The notes under the pieces are model-generated. The model was not told the origin of the DNA and did no database searches. It saw only the letters and a list, made by a program, of their open reading frames with translations. This document shows, one piece after another, positions 39,332 to 50,400 of a stretch of DNA of 64,000 bases. The DNA lies in contig CAZYHV010000019.1 of NCBI GenBank assembly GCA_964647485.1, forward strand, positions 1-64,000, in the 5' to 3' direction. The number at the start of each line of letters is the position of its first letter. Position 1 is the stretch's first letter. Made by a program: the position numbers and the translations under genes. The stretch comes from FW021-bin31 sp964647485 (GTDB taxonomy: Bacteria > Bacteroidota > Bacteroidia > Chitinophagales > Chitinophagaceae).

Positions 39332-40246
39332 TTAAACTTTATCAGCCAACAAGGCTAATTGAACCACTACAAAATAAATATATGCTCCGAACATCAATTT
39401 CCGAGCATGATTCATATCTCTAAACCGGTATAATTCAACCGCTCTAAACAATAAAAAGACGTTCATTAACAACACTACAATTGCAGAGAGCATCCCGGAA
39501 ATCCCATAGACATAAGGTAAAAAACCTACTGGGATAAGCATTACCGTATACGCTACTGCTTGCAATGCAGAAAAACCATCTTTCCCTCCGGTAGAAGGAA
39601 GTAATTTAAAGCCCGCTTTTTTGTAATCATCATAGGCCACCCATCCAATTGCCCAAAAATGAGGAAACTGCCACAGAAATTGAATCGCAAATAAGATCCA
39701 TCCTCCTGCTGCCAGTGTTCCAAAAATGGCATTGGAACCTGCTACCCAACCAATTAAAGGAGGGAATGCACCCGGAAAGGCTCCAATAAAAACAGCAAAA
39801 GAATTCCATTTCTTCCAAGGTGTATATAAAAATCCATACAGTAGAAAAGACAGAAGACTAACCAATGCACACAGCCAATTGAATACCAAGCCCATTATTA
39901 AAAGACCCGCCAGACAAAAAATACCAATAAAAATAACAGCCTCCGTCACACTCATCCTTCCACTCGCAAGTGGACGATGTTTTGTTCGAGACATTTTAGC
40001 ATCAGAATGTCTTTCTATTATCTGATTTAGTGCATTTGCCGTTCCCGATAAAAAAAAACCGGCTACAAAAAGTAAAAGAACTTTCCAGAAATGTACTTCA
40101 AGCCCCGGAACTAATAAATAAGCTATAAGGCTTGAAAACACAACAGTGAAACTCAAAGTAAATTTCGTCAGTTGATAATAATCCTTTAATTTTTCGACCA
40201 CTTTCGCCTGCCAAGATAACTCCATATATTCTACTGCTGATATCAA
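39332..40246 (-). CDS. ctaB: Heme O synthase (protoheme IX farnesyltransferase)
   Basis: A 304-residue UbiA-family prenyltransferase that adds a farnesyl group to heme b, making heme o for the oxidase. It has nine hydrophobic segments and the conserved block ANALNQIIERHSDAKMSRTKHRPLASG, with the family's NxxxExxxDxxMxRTxxRPLxxG pattern, and a second loop, AIGWVAYDDYKKAGFKLLP. It ends in FVVVQLALLADKV. It sits between cox I and the subunit III genes, a typical position. Confidence 0.9.
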   Translation of the reverse strand: MISAVEYMELSWQAKVVEKLKDYYQLTKFTLSFTVVFSSLIAYLLVPGLEVHFWKVLLLFVAGFFLSGTANALNQIIERHSDAKMSRTKHRPLASGRMSVTEAVIFIGIFCLAGLLIMGLVFNWLCALVSLLSFLLYGFLYTPWKKWNSFAVFIGAFPGAFPPLIGWVAGSNAIFGTLAAGGWILFAIQFLWQFPHFWAIGWVAYDDYKKAGFKLLPSTGGKDGFSALQAVAYTVMLIPVGFLPYVYGISGMLSAIVVLLMNVFLLFRAVELYRFRDMNHARKLMFGAYIYFVVVQLALLADKV

Positions 40247-40326
40247 AACTCTCTTCTAATTATATCGAACCTCACAAATACATCTCCCATACATTATATA
40301 TTCTAATAATTCCCTTATTCTAACTA

Positions 40327-42177
40327 TCAGGAAACATCCTCCTCTTTCAATTCATCTTCATCCAAAGGCACATTTTGAGGAATAAATAATTTTCCTTTTT
40401 TACTATAATCATAAGGCCATCGATAAACTGATGGAATTTCTCCCGTCCAATTTCCATGTCCTGCTTTAATGGGGGTTGTCCATTCCAAAGTCGTAGATCC
40501 CCAAGGATTTTTGGTCATACATTTCCTTCCTCTAAAGATGCTATAGAAAAAGTTAAAGAGAAATAACAATTGGGTAATAAATACAATAATTACACATATA
40601 CTTATGAAGGTATTCAGACTCTCAAAAGGTTTGAAGGTATGCCAAGAATCATAACTATAGTAACGTCTAGGCATACCGGCCAATCCTTCATAATGCATTG
40701 GCCAGAAAATCAAATAGGCACAAACAAAAGTCACCCAGAAATGTATCGTCCCTAAGGTCGTATTCATCATCCTACCAAACATTTTAGGGAACCAGTGATA
40801 CACTCCGGCAAACATACCAAAGAGAGAGGCTACTCCCATCACAAGGTGGAAATGGGCAATAATAAAGTAGGTATCATGAATATGTAAATCAATAGCAGAA
40901 TTTCCCATCCAAATTCCGGTCAAACCACCGGAAATAAATACACTCACAAAACCAATGGCAAATAAACTTGCCGGATTAAAGGTAATACTACTTCGCCACA
41001 TCGTACCTAACCAATTGAACACCTTAATAGCAGAGGGTACAGCAATAAGTAGGGTTAAAAGCACAAATACTGAACCTAATAATGGATTCATTCCGCTAAT
41101 AAACATGTGATGCGCCCATACCGTTGTAGATAAAATCATAATGGCAAAGAAGGCAATGACCATACCCACATATCCAAAAATAGGTCGTTTCCCATGTGTT
41201 GATAATAACTCAGAAACAATCCCCATTCCGGGTAAAATCGTAATATACACTTCCGGATGGCCTAAGAACCAAAACAAATGTTCATATAAAAGAGGACTTC
41301 CTCCCGTATTCGGCAATGCTTGTCCTTTTACAAAGATATCAGAAAGGTAAAAACTTGTTCCCAAGTGACGGTCAAACATTAATAAGATCATACTTGAGAG
41401 TAATACCGGGAAAGAAAGCAATCCAAGAATCGCAGTTACCAACAATCCCCATATCGTTAACGGCATTCGTCCCATACTCATTCCTTTTGTCCGCATGTTC
41501 AGAATGGTCGAAATATAATTCACCCCGGCTAATAGCTGTGAAACAATAAAGAGACCCATGGCAGATATCCAGAAATCGGCTCCCGCTCCTGATCCGGGCA
41601 TGGCCTGAGGTAAAACACTCAAAGGGGCATAAGCGGTCCATCCTCCGGAAAAAGGACCGGTAGAAACAAACATTGAAGAAAACATCACTACGCTAGACAG
41701 GAAGAAAAACCAGTAAGACAACATATTTACAAACGGGGATGCCATATCTCGAGCTCCCAGTTGCAATGGAATAAGAAAGTTTGCAAAAGTACCACTCACT
41801 CCCGCTGTCAGAACGAAGAATAACATAATCGTCCCATGCATAGTTACCAAAGAATAATAAAATTCAGGGGTTAGATGTCCACCGGCAGCCCAATGACCAA
41901 ACAAGGTTTCCATCCAGGGGAAAGTAGTATCCGGAAAGCCTAATTGCAATCGGAAGACTACAGAGAAAAAGCCTCCGATGAAAGCCCAAAACATTCCCGT
42001 AATAAGAAACTGTTTAGAGATAATCTTATGATCCTGGCTAAAAACATACTTTGTAATAAAAGGCTCATGATGTTCATGAGGGACTTCTAAAGGTTCTTCC
42101 GTGGGAACTTCTGCCACATAGGCAGAAGAAACAGCCTGACTTCCTGCAGATGGATTTACTTCGTTACTCATAATCAC
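40327..42177 (-). CDS. ctaD: Cytochrome c oxidase subunit I
   Basis: A 616-residue heme-copper oxidase subunit with 12 spans. The A1-type signature FWFLGHPEVYITILPGMGIVS (K-channel and D-channel glutamate), the heme/CuB His in VWAHHMFISGM, LTGIWMGNSAIDLHIHDTYFIIAHFH, which contains the heme His pair, and KPPxSWW-type (VFNWLGTMWR). An N-terminal extension of about 40 residues (Ala/Pro/Glu-rich) precedes the first span. It accepts electrons from CuA of the neighbouring subunit II and reduces oxygen to water. Confidence 0.93.
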   Translation of the reverse strand: MIMSNEVNPSAGSQAVSSAYVAEVPTEEPLEVPHEHHEPFITKYVFSQDHKIISKQFLITGMFWAFIGGFFSVVFRLQLGFPDTTFPWMETLFGHWAAGGHLTPEFYYSLVTMHGTIMLFFVLTAGVSGTFANFLIPLQLGARDMASPFVNMLSYWFFFLSSVVMFSSMFVSTGPFSGGWTAYAPLSVLPQAMPGSGAGADFWISAMGLFIVSQLLAGVNYISTILNMRTKGMSMGRMPLTIWGLLVTAILGLLSFPVLLSSMILLMFDRHLGTSFYLSDIFVKGQALPNTGGSPLLYEHLFWFLGHPEVYITILPGMGIVSELLSTHGKRPIFGYVGMVIAFFAIMILSTTVWAHHMFISGMNPLLGSVFVLLTLLIAVPSAIKVFNWLGTMWRSSITFNPASLFAIGFVSVFISGGLTGIWMGNSAIDLHIHDTYFIIAHFHLVMGVASLFGMFAGVYHWFPKMFGRMMNTTLGTIHFWVTFVCAYLIFWPMHYEGLAGMPRRYYSYDSWHTFKPFESLNTFISICVIIVFITQLLFLFNFFYSIFRGRKCMTKNPWGSTTLEWTTPIKAGHGNWTGEIPSVYRWPYDYSKKGKLFIPQNVPLDEDELKEEDVS

Positions 42178-42230
42178 AGTGTTTTATATAAATCGGTTAA
42201 AAACCAATGAACGTTCTTTTCTATTTATTA

Positions 42231-43310
42231 TTATCTAATCGCCAATTTTGTAGAGTCGGTAGCTTTCTTCTTATCTTTCTTCTCATCTTTCACACGATCC
42301 TTCTTCGAACTATCTTCTTTCCCGGCCATCGCATATTGATATTGAGACTTCTGTGAAGCTTCCCACTTATCAAATTCTTCTTGTGTTTCCACAATTATAG
42401 TTGCTCGCATCGAATAATGACCATTACCACACAATTGATCACAAGCTAATTCATATACAAAATCAGGGTCATCCGTAATCTTCTTCATTTTCTTTGTAGT
42501 AATTGTCGGAGTAAACCAAAGGGTCGTCGGCAATCCCGGAACAGCATCCATTTTTAGTCTAAAATGTGGTAAGCCCACATCATGAATCACATCCTGAGAA
42601 TTAATCACCAATTTTACGGGTTTGTTTACGACCAAATGCATTACTCCATTAGATACAATATCATCTCTATTGGCTTCATCAGACCAGTTCTGTCCCAGAG
42701 GATTAGACTCCGCCGGATCAATTAAGTTATAGCTCTTCTGTCCCAACTCACCATCTTGTCCCGGATAGCGAAACATCCAGTTGAACTGCTTTCCTGTTAC
42801 TTCTACCACCATTGCATCATCAGGGGCAGGACCTGTAATTTTTGACCAATCCCTCAAGCCCATCACAATAAGAATCAACAAAACCAATAAAGTAGCAGAG
42901 GTCCAGGTAATTTCCAATTTATCATTCTTGGGATTATGTCTGGGAAAAGATTGTGCTTTATGACCGGGTCTTGCTCTATAAATATATGCAAAAATAAAGA
43001 GCATTAAATGTGTAATAATAAAAACAATTCCTGTAATAACCAATACCACCATAATTAAATGATGAATGGCAACTCCTTGTGTAGAAGCCGGTTCCGGTAA
43101 TAAATATTGTTTTAAATGTTCATTACATAAATAAACACCGATAAAGCCTAATACCAATGCAACAAGCATTAATCTGGCATTCAGCTTATTAGAATGTTGT
43201 TGAGCTTTCTCCTTCCCTCTTAATATGGCAACATATTCACTCACCTTGGAGATTTGTACAACAACCACCAATATAAGAACAACAGTTAATGCAATTAATA
43301 ATCCTGACAT
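42231..43310 (-). CDS. ctaC: Cytochrome c oxidase subunit II (CuA)
   Basis: A 359-residue protein with three N-terminal spans and a periplasmic cupredoxin domain. CuA ligands are visible: VIHDVGLPHFRLKMD (His), and ELACDQLCGNGHYSM, which gives C-x3-C-x3-H-x2-M. No c-heme motif follows, so this is a CuA-only subunit II; electrons must come from an external c-heme, probably ActE or the extra heme of ActA. The last 30 residues are Lys/Asp-rich (KKDRVKDEKKDKKK). Between actF and ctaD, same strand. Confidence 0.93.
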   Translation of the reverse strand: MSGLLIALTVVLILVVVVQISKVSEYVAILRGKEKAQQHSNKLNARLMLVALVLGFIGVYLCNEHLKQYLLPEPASTQGVAIHHLIMVVLVITGIVFIITHLMLFIFAYIYRARPGHKAQSFPRHNPKNDKLEITWTSATLLVLLILIVMGLRDWSKITGPAPDDAMVVEVTGKQFNWMFRYPGQDGELGQKSYNLIDPAESNPLGQNWSDEANRDDIVSNGVMHLVVNKPVKLVINSQDVIHDVGLPHFRLKMDAVPGLPTTLWFTPTITTKKMKKITDDPDFVYELACDQLCGNGHYSMRATIIVETQEEFDKWEASQKSQYQYAMAGKEDSSKKDRVKDEKKDKKKATDSTKLAIR

Positions 43311-43392
43311 CTTATTTTAAACCAATTTATATATCAAAAAATATTCTCAAACTTTAAACTACGTTTCTTTACTTCCATTCAAAAAACCTTCC

Positions 43393-44592
43393 TCATGATT
43401 CATGGATAATCGCTTCCTTCATATAAGGATGGTTTTTCGGATAAAGAGGTGCTTTTTTCAAATTATTCATCACCACATAAATTAATATTCCAATAAACCC
43501 AAGCGAAATTCCTATCTCATACCAACCCAAATGCCATCCATTTTTCACAATTCCAGGCATAAACATCATAAAGAAATCCAGATAGTGACCAATAAAGACC
43601 AATAACGCCATATAAGCCACAATCGTATAATTTCGTTTCGAATCTCTTGTCATTAAAATTAAGAACGGCGCCACAAAGTTAAGCAACAATACTAAATAAA
43701 ACAGGGTATGATATGATCCCCACATACGAATACTAAAATAAGTTGTTTCTTCCGGAATATTACCATACCAAATTAAGATAAACTGTGCGAACCATAGGTA
43801 AGTCCAGAATATAGAAAAAGCAAACATGAATTTACCTAAGTCGTGCAAATGCTCAAAAGTAATCCATTCCAAATATCCGTTATTTCTTAAAATAATAATA
43901 AATAAGGCTAGTACAGCCATGGCCGTAACAAATAAGGAGGAAAAGATATACCAAGCAAAAAGCGTAGAATACCAATGTACGTCTATACTCATAATCCAAT
44001 GCCATGTAGAAGTGGAATTGGTGATTGCAAAAAAGGCTACAAAGACAGCAGCTAGACGATAAGCTCTCCAAAAGTAGCGTGTAGTTCCTTTTTCAGCCAC
44101 ATCTTCTTGTATAGATAGTTTCCTCAGCCTATATCCTAACAGACTCCATATTCCTATTGTTAGAAAAGTACAAATGGTATAAAAAGTAGGATTCAAGAAA
44201 GCGCTTTTTTTCTGAAGCAATTCATCCTTGGAAACCAAAGTTTTATCTACCCATTCATATACTTGAGATTTATCTCCCCAAACCACACACATCATAATGA
44301 TAAAAGCCAACCCTCCAATAACAGGAAGCGCCATCACCATGGCTTCAATCACACGTTTATAGGCAATATGCCAACTTCCCTGAGCAAGAGTAGCTGCCGC
44401 TAGAACAACAAGCGCACCTACAACAATAAGCATAAAAAATATAGCATTAAACATGAGCACCGACCAAAATCTGGCAGAGCCATGATCGCCATTCAGAGAA
44501 AATACACCAATAATTAAGGCCAATAATCCAATAATGGTCAGAACGATACTGGTGACTTTTACTTTTCCGGGTATTGAAAATTGTTCTTTCAT
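43393..44592 (-). CDS. actF: ActF, quinone-binding subunit of alternative complex III
   Basis: A 399-residue, ten-span NrfD-related membrane protein, without redox centres. It has TSIVLTIIGLLALIIGVF as first span, and contains WHIAYKRVIEAMVMALPVIGG and DKTLVSKDELLQKKSAFLNP loops, as in ActF. With ActC it forms the membrane part of alternative complex III that oxidises menaquinol. It is the last act gene, followed by ctaC at 80 bases, which joins the act and cox units in one cluster. Confidence 0.88.
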   Translation of the reverse strand: MKEQFSIPGKVKVTSIVLTIIGLLALIIGVFSLNGDHGSARFWSVLMFNAIFFMLIVVGALVVLAAATLAQGSWHIAYKRVIEAMVMALPVIGGLAFIIMMCVVWGDKSQVYEWVDKTLVSKDELLQKKSAFLNPTFYTICTFLTIGIWSLLGYRLRKLSIQEDVAEKGTTRYFWRAYRLAAVFVAFFAITNSTSTWHWIMSIDVHWYSTLFAWYIFSSLFVTAMAVLALFIIILRNNGYLEWITFEHLHDLGKFMFAFSIFWTYLWFAQFILIWYGNIPEETTYFSIRMWGSYHTLFYLVLLLNFVAPFLILMTRDSKRNYTIVAYMALLVFIGHYLDFFMMFMPGIVKNGWHLGWYEIGISLGFIGILIYVVMNNLKKAPLYPKNHPYMKEAIIHES

Positions 44593-44637
44593 TCTATCTC
44601 TAAACTGTTTAAAAAATAATTTCTTTTATTCAATCAA

Positions 44638-45276
44638 TTATTGCATTTGTAAATAGGACTGTTCCATCGCATGTAAAGTAGAATCTTCTTTTGCCTGAGT
44701 AGATCCTTTTTCTCTCTGCACACTTTTGATATAAGCGACAATCATCCAACGTTGTTTCTTATTTACCTGACTGGCATAACTACCCATGTTTCTGATACCA
44801 TAAGTTGCTACATAAAAGATGGTACCGGCAGGTAAAGTTGATTTAGGACCGGAGATAAAATTAGCGGGAGCAGCAACATAAGGGCCACTGCCTCCATTGT
44901 ATAAGGGACCGTTTCCATCCAATTTTTCCCCATGACAAATTGCACAATAAATATCAAAAAGTCGTTTTCCTTCTTTCAAAAGACTGTCATCTACATGCAA
45001 AGGGTTTTCCACAGTACCGGAATAAGCATAACCGGAATCACTCTCCGGAATGTGGTAAGGAAGCATAGCACCTCTTTTAACCGTTCCTTCTACCGGAAGT
45101 CGACTGGTTTGATCATCCGGATAAACAGGATTTTCCGTGTAGGCATCATAAGCACGTGAATATTCCATATCCGGGACATAGATATTCCCTTCATGCCGAT
45201 AGGGTTTCGTATGACAGGCAGATAATGCTAGAATTCCGCCAATGATTATCAGGGTTATAATATTGATCCGTTTCAT
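44638..45276 (-). CDS. actE: ActE, monoheme cytochrome c of alternative complex III
   Basis: A 212-residue lipoprotein-like cytochrome: signal ITLIIIGGILALSACHTKPYR with lipobox LSAC, then a cytochrome c domain with CAICHGEKLDGNGPL (heme) and a late Met in ATYGIRNMGSYASQV that probably ligates iron. It ends in a helical tail. ActE takes electrons from ActA's hemes and hands them to the oxidase. Between actD and actF with gaps of under 60 bases. Confidence 0.88.
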   Translation of the reverse strand: MKRINIITLIIIGGILALSACHTKPYRHEGNIYVPDMEYSRAYDAYTENPVYPDDQTSRLPVEGTVKRGAMLPYHIPESDSGYAYSGTVENPLHVDDSLLKEGKRLFDIYCAICHGEKLDGNGPLYNGGSGPYVAAPANFISGPKSTLPAGTIFYVATYGIRNMGSYASQVNKKQRWMIVAYIKSVQREKGSTQAKEDSTLHAMEQSYLQMQ

Positions 45277-45333
45277 TAAAACTTGACTATTTTAAACTTA
45301 AATCCTTATTAAATTGATCAACTAACTAGTTAT

Positions 45334-45933
45334 TTAAGAGGCAGAGGCTTGTTCCGCCAATATCTCTTTTTCAAATTTATTCGGTTTGGCATAACTACCA
45401 TACCACCATCCACTCTCAGCACGCTGCTCTGAAATTTCAATCGCTCCCAAATCGGAAAACCATTTCTTAATTTCTTCCCCATCGGAATGTTCGGTCTTTT
45501 CAATTACCATCACAATCAAATCATCGGTCTGTCTGGGATGAAAAACATGCTTTTTTACCCCCGGCATAATCTGATTCAACCAGCAAAAAGTCAATGTCAT
45601 TCCTACAGAAGAAATCAATACCGTAAATTCAAAGGTAATAGGAATAAACGATGGTAATGGAAAATGGGGCTTCCCATCAAAATTAAGAGGCCAACTATGT
45701 ACCGTAACAAAAGCCATCCCACCTAAAGCTACTATCAATCCAAACAATCCATAAAAGAAGCCTGCTGTATGCAAACTTGTCATTCTCATTCCCATCGCAT
45801 CATCCAAACCATGTACGGGATAAGGAGAATACACATTATGTAGCTTATAACCAGAAGTTCGTATTTTACTGACAGCCTTGAAAATACCATCTTCTTCTTT
45901 GAAACAGCCAACTACGAAATTTTTTACTGACAT
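45334..45933 (-). CDS. actD: ActD (DUF3341) of alternative complex III
   Basis: A 199-residue protein with two spans (FYGLFGLIVALGGMAFVTV, PITFEFTVLISSVGMTLTFCW) between cytosolic domains. The N-terminal FVVGCFKEEDGIFKAVSKIRTSGYKLHNVYSPYPVHGLDDAM is the DUF3341 signature, which binds the actC subunit on the cytosolic side. C-terminal AEQRAES-type ends are present. It is an accessory subunit of the complex without redox centres. Confidence 0.9.
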   Translation of the reverse strand: MSVKNFVVGCFKEEDGIFKAVSKIRTSGYKLHNVYSPYPVHGLDDAMGMRMTSLHTAGFFYGLFGLIVALGGMAFVTVHSWPLNFDGKPHFPLPSFIPITFEFTVLISSVGMTLTFCWLNQIMPGVKKHVFHPRQTDDLIVMVIEKTEHSDGEEIKKWFSDLGAIEISEQRAESGWWYGSYAKPNKFEKEILAEQASAS

Positions 45934-45973
45934 GCTATTTGATTATTTATAATAACTTAATTCTAAATTTTAT

Positions 45974-47431
45974 TTATCCTTCTGCTCCTGTATCAATATG
46001 TGATGTATGCGCAGCTTCCACAACAAATTCTTCGGTGGTTTTATCTTCAATCGTTCCCATTTCATCTTTGTAACTTTCACCGGATACTTTCAACACATGT
46101 TTTATCTCATGAATAGCAATTACGGGGAAGTACTTCGCAAATAGGAAATAACAAGTAAAGAATAAACCAAAAGTACCCACATAAAAGCCAATGTCCGCCC
46201 AAGTTGGTGAAAAATAAGACCAACTAGAAGGTAACCAATCATGATAAAGTGAAAGCACAATAATCACAAAACGTTCAAACCACATTCCAATATTAATAAT
46301 GATAGACATAAAGAACGTAAAGGCGATATTTCTACGTAATTTTTTGAACCAGAACATTTGCGGACAAATGACGTTACAGGTTATCAAACACCACCATGCC
46401 CACCAATAGGGTCCATTGACACGCCACCAGAAAGCACCCCCTTCACCGAAATCACCGGAATACCAAGCTACAAAGAACTCACTTGTATAGGCTACAGCCA
46501 CAATACCACCGGTTAGCATGATGACCTTGTTCATGGCTTCAATATGACCAAGAGTAATATACTCCTCAAGATGAAGTACTTTTCTAGTAATAATTAATAA
46601 GGTCTGTACCATTGCAAATCCGGAAAAGATAGCCCCCGCAACGAAGTATGGAGGGAAAATCGTCGTATGCCAACCCGGAATAACAGATGTTGCAAAGTCC
46701 ATAGATACAACAGAGTGTACAGACAATACAAGAGGGGTAGCCAAAGCGGCCAACACGACAAATAAAGCCTCGGTCCGTTGCCAGTTTTTTACAGATCCTG
46801 TCCAACCAAAGGAGAGATAACCATAAATCAACTTCCGAACTTTTGTCTTTGCACGATCTCTAATCGTTGCCATATCAGGAATTAACCCGGCATACCAAAA
46901 GAGTACAGAAACAGTAAAATACGTACTTACCGCAAATACATCCCATAATAAGGGAGAGTTAAAGTTGGGCCAAAGAGGACCTCTTGTATTTGGATAAGGG
47001 AAGATAAAAAACACATCCCAAACACGACCAACGTGCCAAATAGGAAACTGACCGGCACACATTACAGCAAAAATGGTCATGGCTTCTGCGGCACGGTTAA
47101 CCCCCGTACGCCAGCCTTGTCTAAAAAGCAACAAAATAGCCGAGATCAAGGTTCCGGCATGACCAATACCAACCCACCATACGAAGTTGGTAATCGCCCA
47201 GGCCCAGCCAATCGTTTTATTGACTCCCCAAACACCAATACCATAATATACTTCCCAATAAACGGAAAAAACCCCAAAAGCCAATAACAGGATAGAAATG
47301 GCAAGACCTACCCACCACATCTTTCCGGGCTTTTTCTCAATCGGCCGAACGATATCTTCGGTAACTTGATGGAAATCTTTGGTACCGTTAATCAAAGGTT
47401 CTCTTACTGTGGATTCGTATTTCAGCGACAT
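45974..47431 (-). CDS. actC: ActC, NrfD-like membrane subunit of alternative complex III
   Basis: A 485-residue ten-span protein of the NrfD/PsrC family. Visible blocks: WVGLAISILLLAFGVFSVY, ITNFVWWVGIGHAGTLISAIL (the quinol site region), PIWHVGRVWDVFFIFPYPN, and SVHSVVSMDFATSVIPGWHTTIFPPYFVAGAIFSG. It binds menaquinol and couples its oxidation to the FeS subunit ActB. Upstream of actD by 40 bases; downstream of actB. Confidence 0.92.
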   Translation of the reverse strand: MSLKYESTVREPLINGTKDFHQVTEDIVRPIEKKPGKMWWVGLAISILLLAFGVFSVYWEVYYGIGVWGVNKTIGWAWAITNFVWWVGIGHAGTLISAILLLFRQGWRTGVNRAAEAMTIFAVMCAGQFPIWHVGRVWDVFFIFPYPNTRGPLWPNFNSPLLWDVFAVSTYFTVSVLFWYAGLIPDMATIRDRAKTKVRKLIYGYLSFGWTGSVKNWQRTEALFVVLAALATPLVLSVHSVVSMDFATSVIPGWHTTIFPPYFVAGAIFSGFAMVQTLLIITRKVLHLEEYITLGHIEAMNKVIMLTGGIVAVAYTSEFFVAWYSGDFGEGGAFWWRVNGPYWWAWWCLITCNVICPQMFWFKKLRRNIAFTFFMSIIINIGMWFERFVIIVLSLYHDWLPSSWSYFSPTWADIGFYVGTFGLFFTCYFLFAKYFPVIAIHEIKHVLKVSGESYKDEMGTIEDKTTEEFVVEAAHTSHIDTGAEG

Positions 47432-47499
47432 ATTCTTATTACTAAGGTTATAAACTCAAATATTGCTAATTGCTAGTTCTTATTTTTATTTCAATTAAT

Positions 47500-50400
47500 T
47501 TATAAAGTATGTTGTGGTTCTTCATGGAAGAAGTCTTCTTGATCTTTATTGGTCACTTTCGCCAAATAGGTAATATTCGGCAAGGTATGTAACAATTCAA
47601 GAACATGATATCCTCTTACCTTTTGAGCTCCATGAGTTACATTATAAATCTTACTTTCTTTATCATTGACATTACCAAAGGTAATTGCATCAGCAGGACA
47701 TGCTTGTTGACAAGCCGTCTTTGCTTCTCCATCGGGAACAGGATGTCCGGCTTTCTTAGCATTCAACTTAGCGGTTTGTAAACGTTGAACACAAAAAGTA
47801 CATTTTTCCATTACCCCACGACCACGAACCGTCACATCAGGATTTAATACCATTCTACTCAAATCATTGTTTTGTTCTAAGACAACGGGATCATCATACA
47901 TATTGTCTTCAAAACTATCCGCTCCATTCCAATCTAACCAATTAAAACGACGTACTTTATAAGGACAGTTATTTTCACAATAACGGGTTCCAATACAACG
48001 ATTATAAACCATCATATTCAGACCTTCATCACTATGAGAAGTAGCTGCTACAGGACATACATTTTCACAAGGAGCATTATTACATTGTTGACACAACATA
48101 GGTTGATACACCACCTGCGGATTTTCCTCGGATCCGGCAAAATAACGATCAATTCTAAGCCAAGCCATTTCATGGCCACGAGCCACTTCTTCTTTACCTA
48201 CTATTGAAACATTATTTTCAGCATAGCAGGCAATCGTACAAGCACCACATCCAATACAGCTATTCATATCAATAGCCATATTCCAGTGTATACCCTGACT
48301 ATAATCAAATTCATCCGGATAAAGCGTCGCATCCTTGGCATAATTATCGCCATATTCTTTTTTCTCCTCTTCTCTTTCTTCGAGGAGATGTTCGGGATTC
48401 TCTTTAAACTTTTCTAAAGTAGTTTCCTCAATAATAGGACGTCCCTCAAAAGAATTATGGGATTGGGTAATAGCCAAAAGGTATGTCTCTCCCGTATTGG
48501 AAATTTCTACCTTAGGAGCAGCATATACCCGATTTTGAGAGCTTTCATTATAGCTTACCCAAGGATATACATTTTTCCCTACGGAAGCTGCAGAAGGACC
48601 TATCGCCTGTCTCCATTTCTTCAATTCATCCTCTTTCAAATCATTTCCTCCACGTCCGTAACCAACAGCTACCGATATGACGTCTTCATGAATACCCGGA
48701 AGTACCATGATCGGCAATAAGATTTCTTTTCCATTCACTACAACTTTCGCTACTGGACGATGAAAATTCACTTCATTAAAGCGAGTTACCGCTGCATTTA
48801 TTTTTCTGGACATCGCGGGAGAAATACATACGTAGTTATCCCAAGTACATTTTGTTAAAGGTTCCGGCATTTCTTGTAACCAAGGATTGTTACTATGCCT
48901 TCCTGTACCGATTCCTACATTCTGATATAGAGAAAGTTCTATTCCTCCGGCTTTAGGTGCCGTAGCTTTCAATGAAGAGGCAGCACTTTGTGCATCCCCA
49001 TTATAAGAGACCGCTGTACCTTTAGAAGATTCTTTTTCTTCCTTAGATGAAGGTTCTGCTAACCCAAGTTGTAATGTTTCATCCCACCATCTTTGCCATA
49101 ATTTACCATCGGCAAATTCAGGATAAACATTTTCTTTCCAATAAGTCTGAATATATTTTAAAGGATCTGTTTCTTTTTCACCTGCCCATTTCAAAATAGA
49201 GCTAAGCATTTGTCTTGTCTTGAATAAAGGCGAAATCCCGGGTTGCTGTAAACTGTAATATCCGGTTTGAGGTTCCGCATCTCCCCAGCTTTCTAAATAA
49301 TGATTATCAGGAGCAACATAACTGCAATATTGAGCAGTTTCATCATTGTGTTCATTCAAAGAAACGGACAAATCCGTTTTCTTCAAGCCGGTAATAAATT
49401 TTTCGGCATTGTAATAATCATAAGCCGGATTAACCCCATACAGGAATAGACCTCCTATCCTACCGGCATTCATATCCGCTACGAGTTGTTCCATTTCAGC
49501 ATCAACACCTCCATGATAATTCGCTTCGACAGACCAGTCAATGGTATTCCCCACATTTCCCAACATGTCATTAATACCATTTACAAGCACTTGTGCATTT
49601 GGATTATTTTCCCCGGATACAACTAATCCATTCCCCTTATTCTCCAATAAGGATTTAGCTGCTTTATCTACTCCTTTTTTAAGACTTTCTTCTGTCAACT
49701 TTCCTCCTGGAACAGTTGAGTTCCCGGTTGCTGAAGCAATTTTATTATAAAGTGCTATCAGAATATTGGCACTATCCGAAGGTTTATGTGGATATCTATA
49801 ATCCGCATTAGAACCCGTCAACGAGAAACTACTCTCAAATTGAAAATGACGACTCATCTCGGGACGTTCCGGATCAATTTTACGCGTATCCGTATATTGT
49901 CTGGTAAATGCAATAGGATTCAACCAGGTACCAATAAAATCAGCATCAAAACTTACAATAGATTTTGCTCTATCAAAACGATAAGCCGGAATTGCACGTT
50001 TTCCATAGCTTCTTTCATTTCCCAAAAGCAATCCATTATAGGATACCGGTTCATAAACGACATGACGTGTATTTGGATATTTCTGTTTGAAGGTCTCAAT
50101 TGCCTGTTTAACAGATGGACTCAAGATTGGAGAAGTCAATAATACAATATCCCCACTTGCCCCTTCTAATCCTTGAATAATTTTCTTATCAACAGCTTCC
50201 CAGGTGGCTTCTTTCCCTTTAATCATAGGGAAACGAAGACGCGTAATATCATAAAGGTTTAAAACCGATCCCTGCACAACGGCAGAAGTTCCTCCTTTCG
50301 TAATGGAAGATGCCGTATTTCCCTCAATTTTAATAGGGCGACCATCTCTTGTCTTGATAATAATAGGACAATAATCTCCGTCTATCGCATAGGTAGAAGC